64,000 bases of DNA from Robertmurraya korlensis NBRC 107688 (GTDB taxonomy: Bacteria; Bacillota; Bacilli; Bacillales; Cytobacillaceae): assembly GCF_001591645.1 (NCBI RefSeq), contig NZ_BCVH01000003.1, positions 62,001 through 126,000 of the forward strand. Reading direction: 5' to 3'. Positions within the stretch are counted from its first letter, which is position 1; each line of letters begins with the position of its first letter. The notes below the pieces were generated by a model, which worked only from the letters and a program-made list of their open reading frames with translations, was not told the origin of the DNA and did no database searches. Position numbers and translations under genes: made by a program. Shown here piece after piece: positions 1-9,275 of this stretch.

Positions 1-1250
1 TTTAATTGGTTTAGCGGGGAAACTCTGAATATCCAACCACCCTTATATTTTCCTGAATACTTTAAAAGAATCATGATCGTCGGAATGATGATTAAGCTAA
101 AATAAATCGTTAAATAGGATTTACTAGTGGATAGATGAGCAAGGTCAGTATCAAAACTATTCATAATAAAAAGAAAAGGAACCACGATAGAAAAACCCAA
201 AGATGGATAGACCTTTATTTTAAAGTCCCGCTCATTTCTCATCATGGAACTGGCAAATTGAAAAAATGCTCTTTCCTCTTGTGAGCGGCAAATCATTCGA
301 AGGAGTGTTTGGCTAACTTTACTACGTTTCGGCACTTTTGGTTTCCCGTGATAGGTTAGCTTTTGCAGGTGTTTCTCGAAATTGGAATTAAATTTCAAAT
401 AAATCCAGATCGATACGATAGGTAAAACGATGCTTAACGCTGAAAATACGATAAAAAATGGCTGAAAGGTACCGTTCATTATCATTTCCATATTTGCTCC
501 GTACCACATCGGAAAGATGAATACCTGCCACCACTGGGGTTCAAGTGAAATCGTTACGTCAATGATGGCAAAAGAGCGAATAAGTAATTGATATCCAACC
601 ATGATCATAAGTGATAGTCCAATTTGTACATAGTTGATCATATCTTTTAATTTTTCTCCATCAAAGAAACGTAAAATAGATAAATAGATTAGCGCGGTTA
701 ATCCAACAACCAATAGGTTAATCAGGATAATGTTTACGACTGAAACAAGTAGAAACAATGGGCCATTTTTGAATATTCCAACAATCAAAGGAATACCGAC
801 AAATGCTATGGTAAGGAAAGATAGATAAATAATCACATGCATCATTTTCGCCGTGCTAATTGTTTTTCGATCGACGGGCTTAGGAAACAGGATATTTCGG
901 TCACGAATATCAAGTAAAACAGAAGAAAAATCAGAAATCATGGAAGTCATGACAAAAAAGGTGAATATCCCATAAAAGAGACTCATTTGAAAAAGAAAAT
1001 TTTCCCCCATCAGTAAAAAGGGTATCATAAATAAGCCAAATAATACGTAAATCCACAAAGACTTTATGTACTGATTGTTCTTTTCTTTATCTTCTTTTTT
1101 GGCATTCTGAGAAAAAATGGTCGGTACACGCCGTCCGTCCATCGTTAACTTTACTTGTAAGATTCTCCTCATGACCTGGTAATCTACCCCCAGGCTGATA
1201 AATACCCGCTCAAAACGATCCAATAGTTTAAGCGTGCGATAGTCCTGCAT
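1..1250 (-). CDS. ABC transporter permease, cut off by the window edge
   Basis: The frame is open from an ATG at 1248-1250 to the left edge, so the C-terminus is missing. The protein begins MQDYRTLKLLDRFERV and has several hydrophobic segments separated by charged loops, as in multi-spanning ABC-2-type export permeases. It starts 2 nt after the stop of the ATPase gene on the same strand, so the two form one transcript and one exporter. The substrate cannot be read from the sequence. A Bacillus bacteriocin or antibiotic exporter is possible but unproven. Confidence 0.75.
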   Translation of the reverse strand, partial: MQDYRTLKLLDRFERVFISLGVDYQVMRRILQVKLTMDGRRVPTIFSQNAKKEDKEKNNQYIKSLWIYVLFGLFMIPFLLMGENFLFQMSLFYGIFTFFVMTSMISDFSSVLLDIRDRNILFPKPVDRKTISTAKMMHVIIYLSFLTIAFVGIPLIVGIFKNGPLFLLVSVVNIILINLLVVGLTALIYLSILRFFDGEKLKDMINYVQIGLSLMIMVGYQLLIRSFAIIDVTISLEPQWWQVFIFPMWYGANMEMIMNGTFQPFFIVFSALSIVLPIVSIWIYLKFNSNFEKHLQKLTYHGKPKVPKRSKVSQTLLRMICRSQEERAFFQFASSMMRNERDFKIKVYPSLGFSIVVPFLFIMNSFDTDLAHLSTSKSYLTIYFSLIIIPTIMILLKYSGKYKGGWIFRVSPLNQL

Positions 1251-1252
1251 AC

Positions 1253-2032
1253 TCACATCTCCCTTACAACCGATACAAATCTGGCACCAAGTTCTTTATG
1301 TTCATTAAATCCTGTTAGTTGGTTAAAAATCTGTTCAAGTGACCCTTCCGAATTTTGCTGTTTTAGCTCTTCAAAGGTACCATCAGCAGCAATTTTTCCA
1401 TCATGCAGCAGAATAATGCGGCTACTTATTTTTTCAACCACATCCATAATATGAGAAGAGTAAAAAATCGTTTTTCCTTGCTCGGCAAACTGCGTCATAA
1501 TCTCTTTAAAAATCATGACACTATTTGCATCCAAACCATTGATGGGTTCATCAAAAAACAATACATCCGGATTATGTAATAAGCTCGAGATAATTAATAG
1601 CTTTTGACGCATTCCTTTCGAGTAAGAAGCAATTCGCGAATAATATACTTCCCCGATGCCGAATATCTCCATTAGACTTTTTGCCTTGTCGCTGGCAAGA
1701 CCGGAAGTAAGGCCATACAATTCGCCAATAAAAGTTAAATATTCATGGCCAGTTAAATTATCGTAAACTTCGGCGATTTCTGGCACATAACCGATTTTTC
1801 GTTTATACTCCATACTTCCATCGGAAATATCCTGGCCGAAAATTTTGACCTCACCTGAATAGTCGTCTTCAATGCCAAGCATAATCTTTACAGTCGTGCT
1901 TTTTCCAGCCCCGTTTGGACCAATATACCCAATGATTTCTCCACTTTTCACTTGAAAAGATACACCATTCAGCACAGACTTTGGACCATAATTCTTTTTT
2001 AAATCAATTATTTCTAATATTGGTTCATCCAT
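1253..2032 (-). CDS. ABC transporter ATP-binding protein
   Basis: This is the nucleotide-binding subunit of an ABC exporter, acting at the inner face of the membrane with the permease immediately downstream. It shows Walker A (GPNGAGKS, about residue 40), an ABC signature variant (SYSKGMRQK), Walker B followed by the D-loop (DVLFFDEPINGLD) and the switch His in SSHIMD. I chose the ATG at 2032 because GGAGG lies 8 nt upstream. An ATG 15 nt further upstream overlaps that ribosome binding site. The protein is 259 aa, normal for the family. The substrate is unknown. Confidence 0.9.
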   Translation of the reverse strand: MDEPILEIIDLKKNYGPKSVLNGVSFQVKSGEIIGYIGPNGAGKSTTVKIMLGIEDDYSGEVKIFGQDISDGSMEYKRKIGYVPEIAEVYDNLTGHEYLTFIGELYGLTSGLASDKAKSLMEIFGIGEVYYSRIASYSKGMRQKLLIISSLLHNPDVLFFDEPINGLDANSVMIFKEIMTQFAEQGKTIFYSSHIMDVVEKISSRIILLHDGKIAADGTFEELKQQNSEGSLEQIFNQLTGFNEHKELGARFVSVVREM

Positions 2033-2256
2033 TGCTTCATCCTCCATTTCAAGATTATTCCATTTCTTTGATTTCTAGTGTAACATTAGCTTCGTTGTTT
2101 TCTAAAGAGGAAACAACAAATTATCTCAGTTATCCCTTTGTTTTTTGCAGTAATGAACAAGTAGCCTGCAACTATATTAGCCGTCTGTAATACTGAATAA
2201 TAAAGAGAGAAATGGCAGAAATTATGAAGGATGCAATGAGTTCAGGAGGGAAAGGC

Positions 2257-2802
2257 ATGTTAAATATAATAGAAACCATCATGGATGCGATGAAATCACA
2301 ATCAGAGCAAGACAAAGAACAGCCTCTTCATGTGGGAGAAGTGATGGCGTGCTGGACGTACTTATCTGGTCTTGAATTAGCCAAAGTAACGGTTCAAGCA
2401 GGCTTGAATACCACAACCGATGATGAATTACTAGTAATGCTAGAAGAAGATATGAAATTAGGGACAAGCCAAAGGGAAAAGCTGCATGATTTTTTAATTA
2501 AGGAAGGGGTTACATTACCTTCTGCACCGGAAGATGTGCCAAAATCAGACCCGAAAAGTATCCCTCTTGGTGTGAAAATGACGGATGATGTACTGGCCAA
2601 TGAATTATCCCTAAAGCTGGTTAGTTTAATTATGCAAGCTGCTGGTGGTGCCTGTGAGTCCATCCGTACTGACGTTGGATTACTGTTTATTCAGTTTCAA
2701 GCTGAAAAATTAGCACTCGCTACTAGGTTAAAACATTTAATGCGTAAACGCGGATGGATTAAAGTACCGCCGTTTTATCTTCCACCAGGAGCAGAAAAAT
2801 AG
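2257..2802 (+). CDS. DUF3231-like protein
   Basis: A soluble 181-aa protein, mostly helical, with no signal peptide. It looks like a single-domain member of the Bacillus DUF3231 family (GEVMACWTYLSGLELAK near the N-terminus, a Pro-rich middle and KVPPFYLPPG at the end). The family's function is not known. The start is set at 2257 because AGGAGG ends 6 nt before that ATG; an in-frame ATG at 2212 has no such site. The gene stands alone between the exporter and a terminator at 2840. The family assignment is from memory of motifs. Confidence 0.7.
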   Translation: MLNIIETIMDAMKSQSEQDKEQPLHVGEVMACWTYLSGLELAKVTVQAGLNTTTDDELLVMLEEDMKLGTSQREKLHDFLIKEGVTLPSAPEDVPKSDPKSIPLGVKMTDDVLANELSLKLVSLIMQAAGGACESIRTDVGLLFIQFQAEKLALATRLKHLMRKRGWIKVPPFYLPPGAEK

Positions 2803-2839
2803 TGGGTTAGGGGGACAGGTACACTGTCCCGTTTTAAGG

Positions 2840-2880
2840 GGGAAACCACAAAAGTGGTTTCCCTACTTTATTTTGTAACA
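2840..2880 (+). terminator. Rho-independent terminator
   Basis: A perfect 10-bp stem (GGGAAACCAC / GTGGTTTCCC) with an AAAA loop is followed by a T-rich tract. It ends the DUF3231 gene. Confidence 0.85.
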
Positions 2881-2966
2881 AAGATGATAATCAAATAATA
2901 TTTGTATAACTTTAATAAAATATTCAAATATTATTGATAACCTTACTCTAACTGGAAGTGATATTC

Positions 2967-3428
2967 TTGAACCAAGTCATTTTGTGGGGTCTATTCATCG
3001 GCCCATGGTTCACCTTGCTTTTTATTGGGAACATGCATTTGAAAAGATTTTTGCCAGTGGCCTTATTGGTAACAGTGATTAACACGATCATTTATCAAGC
3101 TGCTTATCACTTTAACTGGTGGAGAGAAATGCCATTATTTAAATGGGATAAGATCGCTAATATCCCTTGGGTGTATAGTGCCTATTTAGTGGCAACGATT
3201 TGGATATTTAGACTTACATATGGAAGATTTATTATTTATATGATCACCAATTTATTGTTAGATGGTGGATACATTTATGGATGGTATCCTATTCAGCAAA
3301 AACTCGGAATGGCTTCTGGAGATATGTCTCCGCATATTACATTTGCCATTATGATTGCAGTTTCTCTCATTATTTATTTATTCCAAGTGTGGTATGAGAA
3401 AGACTACAAAATTCATGAGGAAATTTGA
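2967..3428 (+). CDS. Small multi-pass membrane protein (CBO0543-like)
   Basis: About 153 aa with four or five hydrophobic segments and conserved-looking Trp and Tyr residues. It resembles the CBO0543 group of Firmicute membrane proteins, whose function is unknown. The start is uncertain: TTG at 2967 has GGAAG about 9 nt upstream, while GTG at 2958 has no clear site. It is monocistronic, with a weak terminator-like hairpin (GGGGCT / AGCCTC plus T-run) at 3480-3500. Confidence 0.65.
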   Translation: MNQVILWGLFIGPWFTLLFIGNMHLKRFLPVALLVTVINTIIYQAAYHFNWWREMPLFKWDKIANIPWVYSAYLVATIWIFRLTYGRFIIYMITNLLLDGGYIYGWYPIQQKLGMASGDMSPHITFAIMIAVSLIIYLFQVWYEKDYKIHEEI

Positions 3429-3582
3429 AAATTCGATAACAAATGTATTTAGAAAGTTAGATACAACTGTAATGTATTGGGGCTAAAAGCCTCTTTTTTT
3501 ATGTTATGAAGGCCGTTTAGTGGATGTAGGAATACCCAATAGTTTACAATTATTTCATATTGACGGATGACAGGGAGAAGCT

Positions 3583-4461
3583 ATGAAAATAAAAAATGGT
3601 GAATATATGCAAAACATAAATGGGGTTGTTCACTGGATTAGGATCGATGGAGCAGAGAACCACACCACTCCTTTAGTGATTATTCATGGAGGTCCCGGAG
3701 GAAATCAATATGCTTTTGAACGAACAATAGGGCCACAACTATCTAAAAATAGAACGGTGATCTATTATGAACAACGTGGCTGCGGGAGAAGTGAAAGTCC
3801 GGATTCCGAACACGCTTTTACCTTTTCAGATTTAATAAATGATTTAAAGGAAATCCATGAGTGGCTCGGTGTGGAGAAGGTGGACTTATTGGGTTATTCG
3901 TTTGGAGGAGAGCTAGCGCTAGAGATCACTCATGCATTCCCAAACAAAATAAATAAAGTGATTGTCTCTGCGCCTAGTTTACTAGGAGTGAAAGCTCAAT
4001 ACCTTATTCAAATCGCAGGTTTTCTTTCCATCGCGGATCCTTCATTTATTTCAGACATCGAACGCATTCTAGAGGAACCAGGAACAATTGAAGAAAAATA
4101 TGTGCGTCTTTGGATGGCTGCCGATACCGCTACGGTGGATCGATTATTTTTTGAACATCAATCATTTGCCAAAGAGTACAGACGCTTTACACAGGAGAGT
4201 AACATGACCAATACAGGTCATATGTTAAAAGCCATTCAGAATAAACCGCCTTTGATTCCTCTATATAAGAGATTAATAGAGATAAAGCATGAAATCTTAA
4301 TCCTCACGGGAGTGCATGACAGAAATTCTGGAGTACCGATCTCCAACCAAATACATAGGCAGCTAGAGAACAGCAAGTTGGTCCTCTTTCACAACAGTGC
4401 TCACTTTCCTTATATGGAAGAGCCAGAAGCATTTCTTGAACAGGTGAATTCGTTCCTTTAG
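3583..4461 (+). CDS. Alpha/beta hydrolase, proline iminopeptidase-like
   Basis: A 292-aa cytosolic serine hydrolase. The oxyanion-hole motif HGGPGG is at about residue 35, and the nucleophile elbow GYSFGGE places the catalytic Ser near residue 106. A late Asp (GVHDRNSG) and His (NSAHFPYMEE) complete the triad. The HGGPGG motif is typical of S33 prolyl aminopeptidases, which remove N-terminal proline; related esterases share the fold, so the exact substrate is open. GGGAGAAGCT precedes the ATG. Confidence 0.85.
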   Translation: MKIKNGEYMQNINGVVHWIRIDGAENHTTPLVIIHGGPGGNQYAFERTIGPQLSKNRTVIYYEQRGCGRSESPDSEHAFTFSDLINDLKEIHEWLGVEKVDLLGYSFGGELALEITHAFPNKINKVIVSAPSLLGVKAQYLIQIAGFLSIADPSFISDIERILEEPGTIEEKYVRLWMAADTATVDRLFFEHQSFAKEYRRFTQESNMTNTGHMLKAIQNKPPLIPLYKRLIEIKHEILILTGVHDRNSGVPISNQIHRQLENSKLVLFHNSAHFPYMEEPEAFLEQVNSFL

Positions 4462-4491
4462 TCTGATTACTTTATTATGGGGGGAAGAAAG

Positions 4492-5043
4492 ATGTTGAAA
4501 AAAATGTATATTGTCCGACATTGTGAAGCAAAGGGACAGCCTTCGGAATCGCCATTAACAGAAAAAGGATGGATACAAGCGGAGAATCTAGTAGAGTTTT
4601 TTAACGATACAAAAATAGACCGAATCATTGCCAGTCCATTTTTACGTGCGATTCAAACCGCACAACCTCTAAGCGAGGGAAGAGATATAAAAATTGAAAT
4701 TGATGATCGTCTATCAGAGCGGGTACTAAGCGCGAAGAATTTACCCGACTGGTATGAAAAACTCCAGGAAACTTTTACTGACATGGAGTTAAAATTTGAA
4801 GGAGGAGAATCCAGCCAAGAAGCGATGAATCGAATCGTGCATGTGGTAGAAGAAGTGATTCACAGTGGGTCTGAAGATACGGTAATCGTTAGTCATGGAA
4901 ATATAATGGCTTTACTTTTAAAGCACTATAATCGCGACTTTGATTTTGAGTGTTGGAAGAATCTTAGTAATCCTTATGTTTTTCAAATCAACTTTACTGA
5001 AGGTAACGTGAGATTTAGTCGGATATGGGAAAAGAGAGCCTAA
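4492..5043 (+). CDS. Histidine phosphatase family protein
   Basis: A 183-aa protein with the phosphoglycerate-mutase-like signature RHCEAKGQ at residues 9-16, where the His is phosphorylated during catalysis. The second His is in VSHGNIM. It belongs to the broad histidine phosphatase superfamily; the substrate is unknown. The ATG at 4492 is preferred because GGGGGAAG precedes it, while an in-frame ATG at 4477 would overlap this site. It lies 30 nt after the hydrolase and may be co-transcribed with it. Confidence 0.85.
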   Translation: MLKKMYIVRHCEAKGQPSESPLTEKGWIQAENLVEFFNDTKIDRIIASPFLRAIQTAQPLSEGRDIKIEIDDRLSERVLSAKNLPDWYEKLQETFTDMELKFEGGESSQEAMNRIVHVVEEVIHSGSEDTVIVSHGNIMALLLKHYNRDFDFECWKNLSNPYVFQINFTEGNVRFSRIWEKRA

Positions 5044-5098
5044 GAATAGTGTAATATTTTTACATTTTCGTTGTAGGATGTAATAAGGAGGGGATGAT

Positions 5099-5512
5099 AT
5101 GATTCACATCTCTAAGTACCTTTTTGTGACAGTCGTTTTTGCTATTATTTTATATATCGGAGCGTTCATTCAACTTGAAATACAAGAGTACCAACGTTCG
5201 AATTATAGGATGGTACCATTGATGTTGTTTGTGAGCTTTTTTCCAATACTTATAGGAATGTTTCTTCGTGTGCCCGGTTTGGTAAAAGAATTAAAACAAA
5301 ACAAACGATGGGAAATCGATTGGGGAAAAGTCCTTATGATTGGTATTCCCACATTATATATTGCCTTGTACCCATTTCTCTTTTCAATAGGTATACCAGT
5401 AGTATCTATCTTTTTATCAAATTATCTCCTTGGCACTCAATATGTAACGACAACCATTGCAGGAGTTGTATCAGGTTATATTTTATTAGGTAGTCTAAAG
5501 GGGAAGTCCTAA
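5099..5512 (+). CDS. Hypothetical membrane protein
   Basis: A 137-aa protein with four predicted hydrophobic helices and a central charged stretch (KELKQNKRWEIDWGK). AAGGAGGGG stands just before the start codon, so translation is likely efficient. I do not recognise a family. It follows the histidine phosphatase by 55 nt and ends at a bidirectional terminator shared with the convergent zinc-binding lipoprotein gene. Confidence 0.65.
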   Translation: MIHISKYLFVTVVFAIILYIGAFIQLEIQEYQRSNYRMVPLMLFVSFFPILIGMFLRVPGLVKELKQNKRWEIDWGKVLMIGIPTLYIALYPFLFSIGIPVVSIFLSNYLLGTQYVTTTIAGVVSGYILLGSLKGKS

Positions 5513-5525
5513 CGTTAACCAACAA

Positions 5526-5552
5526 AAAACCAGCTCCCAACATGGAACTGGT
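5526..5552. terminator. Bidirectional terminator
   Basis: The stem AACCAG / CTGGTT has flanking A- and T-rich runs on both sides and lies between two convergent genes. Confidence 0.7.
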
Positions 5553-5569
5553 TAGTTAAGCTATTTATT

Positions 5570-6637
5570 TTAATTAAGAGCTTGCTCTAAAACCTGAATA
5601 TTTTCCCTCATAATGACAAAGTAGTCTTCAGAATTCTGAATGTTTTCATCTGTAATGGCCTCAAGGTTATGAAGGGTAAGAGCTTCGGTGCCCGTTTCAT
5701 TTTTTACAATCTCAGCGACTTTATTCTCCAAGTTCTGTTCAAAAAAGACATACTTCAGACCGTTATCTTGAACCAGGTCAATGATAGTGGATAACTGTTT
5801 TTGGGAAGGCTCGTTAGTGGGGGAAAGACCACTAATCCCAATTTGCTGCAATCCATAGACATCCTGCCAATATCCATAAGCAGAATGGGAAACAACAAAG
5901 GTTTTCGTTTTTGAACGGTCTACCATACTCTTAAATTCTTTATCCAAGTCTTCTAATTCAGCTCTTAATGTAGAGAAATTATCCTCAAACTCTTGTTTCT
6001 GTTCAGGCTTCATTTTAACTAAAGCATTTTTAATATTTTCTGCTATTGTAATAGAACGGATAGGATCTAACCATACATGAGGATCCTTGTCAGAGGTATG
6101 TACATGACCTTCATGGTCCTCATGCTCATCATGAGCTTCATGGTCCTCGTGTTCTTCATGTGCTCCATGTTCTTCAGCGGTTTCTTCGCTATGATTTTCC
6201 TCAGCGTGTTCTTCATCTGCATGTTCGTGATGTTCATGCGTTTCTGTAGCACCAATAAACGACACCTTCTCAGTGGAGTTGACAATGGTTACCTCTTCAT
6301 TCTCGAGGGATTTCATGATGGCGTCTGCAAATCCTTCTACCCCAGTTCCTGTGTATATGAAGGCATCTCCTTCGGCAACATTGATCATGGTTTTCGTCGT
6401 AACCTCCACATTATGAGCATCTGCGCCAGGAGGTACTAAATTCTCTGTTGAAACAAAGTCTCCTCCGATTCTCTCGGTAAAATATTGCAGGGGATAAATA
6501 GTTGTATAGATTTGTAGTTTGTCACTGGTGGTCTTACCATTACTCTCAGTTGACGTAGTACTGTTACAAGCTGCCAATATGAACAAAACCGTTAGAAAAG
6601 AAAGTAGCAAAATTATTTTTTTCTTCAGTTTTCTCAC
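5570..6637 (-). CDS. adcA: Zinc ABC transporter substrate-binding lipoprotein (AdcA/ZnuA type)
   Basis: A 355-aa extracellular metal-binding lipoprotein of cluster 9. A hydrophobic signal ends in the lipobox LAAC. The centre (about residues 133-180) is a His/Asp/Glu-rich loop typical of zinc rather than manganese binders, and PHVWLDP and a later His (VSHSAYGYW) supply metal ligands. Zur boxes upstream support a zinc role. The permease and ATPase partners are not in this window. The annotated start is a GTG at 6637 crowded against GAGGGA, so the exact start is uncertain. The symbol follows B. subtilis usage. Confidence 0.9.
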   Translation of the reverse strand: MRKLKKKIILLLSFLTVLFILAACNSTTSTESNGKTTSDKLQIYTTIYPLQYFTERIGGDFVSTENLVPPGADAHNVEVTTKTMINVAEGDAFIYTGTGVEGFADAIMKSLENEEVTIVNSTEKVSFIGATETHEHHEHADEEHAEENHSEETAEEHGAHEEHEDHEAHDEHEDHEGHVHTSDKDPHVWLDPIRSITIAENIKNALVKMKPEQKQEFEDNFSTLRAELEDLDKEFKSMVDRSKTKTFVVSHSAYGYWQDVYGLQQIGISGLSPTNEPSQKQLSTIIDLVQDNGLKYVFFEQNLENKVAEIVKNETGTEALTLHNLEAITDENIQNSEDYFVIMRENIQVLEQALN

Positions 6638-6667
6638 TCCCTCAAAAAAATATTTCTCTGTATGGTT

Positions 6668-6686
6668 AATCGGAATAATTTCGATT
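6668..6686. promoter_or_regulatory. Zur box upstream of adcA (proximal)
   Basis: AATCGGAATAATTTCGATT is a 9-1-9 dyad matching the Bacillus Zur consensus AATCGTAAT-N-ATTACGATT except for two symmetrical positions. It lies 31 nt upstream of the adcA start. Confidence 0.85.
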
Positions 6687-6698
6687 TAGGTTGATTAT

Positions 6699-6717
6699 AA
6701 TAGTAATCATTACGATT
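6699..6717. promoter_or_regulatory. Zur box upstream of adcA (distal)
   Basis: AATAGTAATCATTACGATT differs from the Zur consensus at one half-site position. It is 31 bp centre to centre from the proximal box. Confidence 0.85.
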
Positions 6718-6833
6718 TGCAATGGCATATTTGTCATTTTTATGAAATATTTAAAAGGGGTAAAGGCAGGAAACTTTTCCCTAAATATAAAAAAAGAGGA
6801 CTTGTGTTTCGTTTTCAGTTTGTTTAGAATGTA

Positions 6834-6852
6834 AATCGTAACAATTACGATT
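6834..6852. promoter_or_regulatory. Zur box upstream of the FAD enzyme / zagA operon
   Basis: AATCGTAACAATTACGATT is a nearly perfect Zur dyad ending 20 nt before the ATG at 6873, where it would block transcription when zinc is plentiful. Confidence 0.9.
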
Positions 6853-6872
6853 AAAAGGAAGGAGGTCAAGAA

Positions 6873-8033
6873 ATGTTTGATTGGTTAGTGATCGGAGGCG
6901 GAATTCATGGCTGTACGATTTCAACGTATTTGCTTAAACATGGAAAAGTACAAAATGAGAAACTTTGTATCATTGATCCCCATTCGGAGCCGATGGCGAG
7001 ATGGAAACGAAATACGGATCGAATAAGTATGCAATATCTCCGGTCTCCTTTCGTTCATCATATTGATGTTCATCCCTTTAGCTTGCAGCAATTCGGTAAA
7101 ATATCGGATCAACATAACCAATTTTACCGAATGCATAAGCGGCCTTCCCTTCAATTGTTTAATGACCATAGTGATCAAGTCATTTCCGACACTCATTTAA
7201 AGAAGAGTTGGTATCAAGGGATAGTGACAAAGGTTCAAAAAGGAAAGAGGGGGTGGGAAGCAACTACGGAGAATGGAGAATTGATACAGTCGAAAAATGT
7301 CGTGATTGCCATTAGTGTGAATGAGCAATTAGTGATACCTGATTGGGCAAGAGAACTGGCTTTGCATTCTCCCCAACGAGTTCACCATATATTTGATGAT
7401 ACGCTTGAAAATCTAATGGTAATGAAACCTCCGATAGCGATTATTGGTGGAGGGATTACGGCAGCTCATCTTGCGATCAAGATGTCAACAGAATATCCAG
7501 GTGAAGTGACACTAATCAAACGTCATCCATTTCGGGTTCATGACTTTGATAGTGATCCAGGCTGGTTAGGATTAAAACGGCAAGGACCCTATCGTAAAGT
7601 GAAGGATTATCGTATTCGTCGGGAACAAATAAAAGAAGCTAGATTAAAAGGGTCTGTACCTACGGACGTCTTACATAAAGTAAAGGGTCTAGAAGCAAAG
7701 AAAAAGCTACGAGTGGTTGACGGGGAAGTAACCTCTTATACAATGGACCAAGAGTATCTAACTCTTCGCGTCAGTTCAAAGGCTTATCAAGTCCGACATG
7801 TCTTTCTTGCAACAGGATTTTTACCAACTAGACCTGGCAATTGGGTAGAGAAACTAATTGAAGAAGAAAATCTACATTGTGCCAATTGCGGCTATCCCAT
7901 TGTAAATAAAGACCTCGAATGGTGTCCTCATTTGTATGTAATGGGACCGTTAGCCGAGTTGGAAATAGGTCCAATTGCTAGAGATATTTCTGGAGCTAGG
8001 CAGGCAGCTGAGAGAATTGTCGCTAGTTTATAA
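6873..8033 (+). CDS. FAD/NAD(P)-binding oxidoreductase in the Zur regulon
   Basis: A 386-aa flavoprotein-like enzyme. The N-terminal Rossmann motif VIGGGIHG binds FAD, and a second dinucleotide motif (IIGGGITAAHLA, about residue 190) suggests NAD(P)H. ATGFLPTRPG resembles the ATG motif of flavin monooxygenases. Overall it is closest to the SidA/IucD/PvdA N-hydroxylase-like group. A C-terminal CANCG with a later Cys may bind metal. A Zur box lies just upstream and zagA 48 nt downstream, so it should be made under zinc starvation. Its substrate is unknown; metallophore metabolism is a guess. GGAGGTCAAGAA precedes the ATG. Confidence 0.8.
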   Translation: MFDWLVIGGGIHGCTISTYLLKHGKVQNEKLCIIDPHSEPMARWKRNTDRISMQYLRSPFVHHIDVHPFSLQQFGKISDQHNQFYRMHKRPSLQLFNDHSDQVISDTHLKKSWYQGIVTKVQKGKRGWEATTENGELIQSKNVVIAISVNEQLVIPDWARELALHSPQRVHHIFDDTLENLMVMKPPIAIIGGGITAAHLAIKMSTEYPGEVTLIKRHPFRVHDFDSDPGWLGLKRQGPYRKVKDYRIRREQIKEARLKGSVPTDVLHKVKGLEAKKKLRVVDGEVTSYTMDQEYLTLRVSSKAYQVRHVFLATGFLPTRPGNWVEKLIEEENLHCANCGYPIVNKDLEWCPHLYVMGPLAELEIGPIARDISGARQAAERIVASL

Positions 8034-8081
8034 AGTTTAAATCGGAATGGTTCCTAAAATCAATTCAAGGGAGAGAAGAAG

Positions 8082-9275
8082 ATGAGAAAGATACCAGTAA
8101 CGGTTCTTAGTGGATATTTAGGGTCAGGGAAGACGACATTGTTAAACCACGTGTTACATAACAAGGACCATTTGAAGGTTGCGGTGATTGTTAACGATAT
8201 GAGCGAGGTAAATATTGATGCGTCAATGGTGAAGAAAAGTGGATTTAGCCGCACGGAAGAGAAGCTGGTTGAAATGCAGAATGGCTGTATTTGTTGCACA
8301 CTGCGCGAGGACTTAATGGTGGAAGTGGAGCGGCTTGTGAAGGTGGGAGATATTGATTATATCTTAATCGAATCATCGGGAATCTCTGAGCCTGTACCTG
8401 TTGCTCAGACCTTTAGTTATATGGATGAAGACTTAGGTATTAAGCTGTCTAAGTATTGCCAACTTGATACGATGGTAACAGTGGTTGATGCGAATCGTTT
8501 CTGGCATGACTTTGCATCAGGGGAAAGTCTCCTTGATAGAAAACAGGCGAATGACGAAAGTGATACAAGGGAAGTGGTAGATCTACTCATTGATCAGATT
8601 GAATTTGCGAATGTTCTTATTGTAAATAAAATCGATCTTGTTAGTCGTGAAAGCGTGGAGGAATTGAAAGCGGTACTTCAGAAGCTGAATCCAGAGGCCA
8701 AAGTGGTCGAAAGTGCCCATTCGGTTGTCGCTTTATCCAATATCCTACATACGGGTCTTTTTGATTTTGAAGAAGCAAGTCAAGCTGCAGGCTGGATCAA
8801 GGAGTTAAATGAAGAGCATACACCAGAGACAGAGAAGTACGGAATCTCTTCTATTGTGTATCGAAGTAGAAAGCCATTCCATCCAGAACGATGGAAACAG
8901 TGGTTGGAAAATTGGCCATCAGAGATTGTTCGTGCAAAGGGGTTCTTCTGGTTAGCGACTCGAAACAACATGACAGGTCTACTCTCACAGGCGGGACCCT
9001 CCATTATCTTTCAAGGAGCAGGAGAATGGATTGCGGCGTCTTCTAAGGAGGAACAAGCGAGAATTCTCGAGGAGGAACCAGAATTACGGGAACGTTGGGA
9101 TGAGGAGTATGGTGACCGTATGAATGAACTGGTTTTCATCGGCATAGATTTTAACAAAGAAGAACTGGTAGAGAGTCTAGATGCTTGTTTATTAACAGAA
9201 GAGGAAATGGCTCAGGACTGGAACCAGCTAAGTGATCCACTTCCACCTTTTCATGTAGAAGAAGTAACGGTGTGA
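8082..9275 (+). CDS. zagA: COG0523 zinc metallochaperone GTPase (ZagA/YciC)
   Basis: A 397-aa P-loop GTPase of the CobW/COG0523 family. Residues 11-18 read GYLGSGKT (Walker A). The metal-binding CxCC motif is at Cys69, Cys71 and Cys72 (NGCICCTLR), and NKID gives guanine specificity. The C-terminal CobW domain follows. In B. subtilis the Zur-regulated YciC/ZagA delivers zinc to client enzymes during starvation. Here it follows the Zur-controlled FAD gene by 48 nt. The C-terminus is acidic and lacks the long His-rich tail seen in some homologues. Confidence 0.9.
   Translation: MRKIPVTVLSGYLGSGKTTLLNHVLHNKDHLKVAVIVNDMSEVNIDASMVKKSGFSRTEEKLVEMQNGCICCTLREDLMVEVERLVKVGDIDYILIESSGISEPVPVAQTFSYMDEDLGIKLSKYCQLDTMVTVVDANRFWHDFASGESLLDRKQANDESDTREVVDLLIDQIEFANVLIVNKIDLVSRESVEELKAVLQKLNPEAKVVESAHSVVALSNILHTGLFDFEEASQAAGWIKELNEEHTPETEKYGISSIVYRSRKPFHPERWKQWLENWPSEIVRAKGFFWLATRNNMTGLLSQAGPSIIFQGAGEWIAASSKEEQARILEEEPELRERWDEEYGDRMNELVFIGIDFNKEELVESLDACLLTEEEMAQDWNQLSDPLPPFHVEEVTV

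Noticed and set aside
6077-6439. 120-codon Met/Phe-rich frame on the plus strand
   Set aside because: It is the complement of the His/Glu-rich loop of the zinc lipoprotein, where CAT/CAC codons read as ATG on the other strand.
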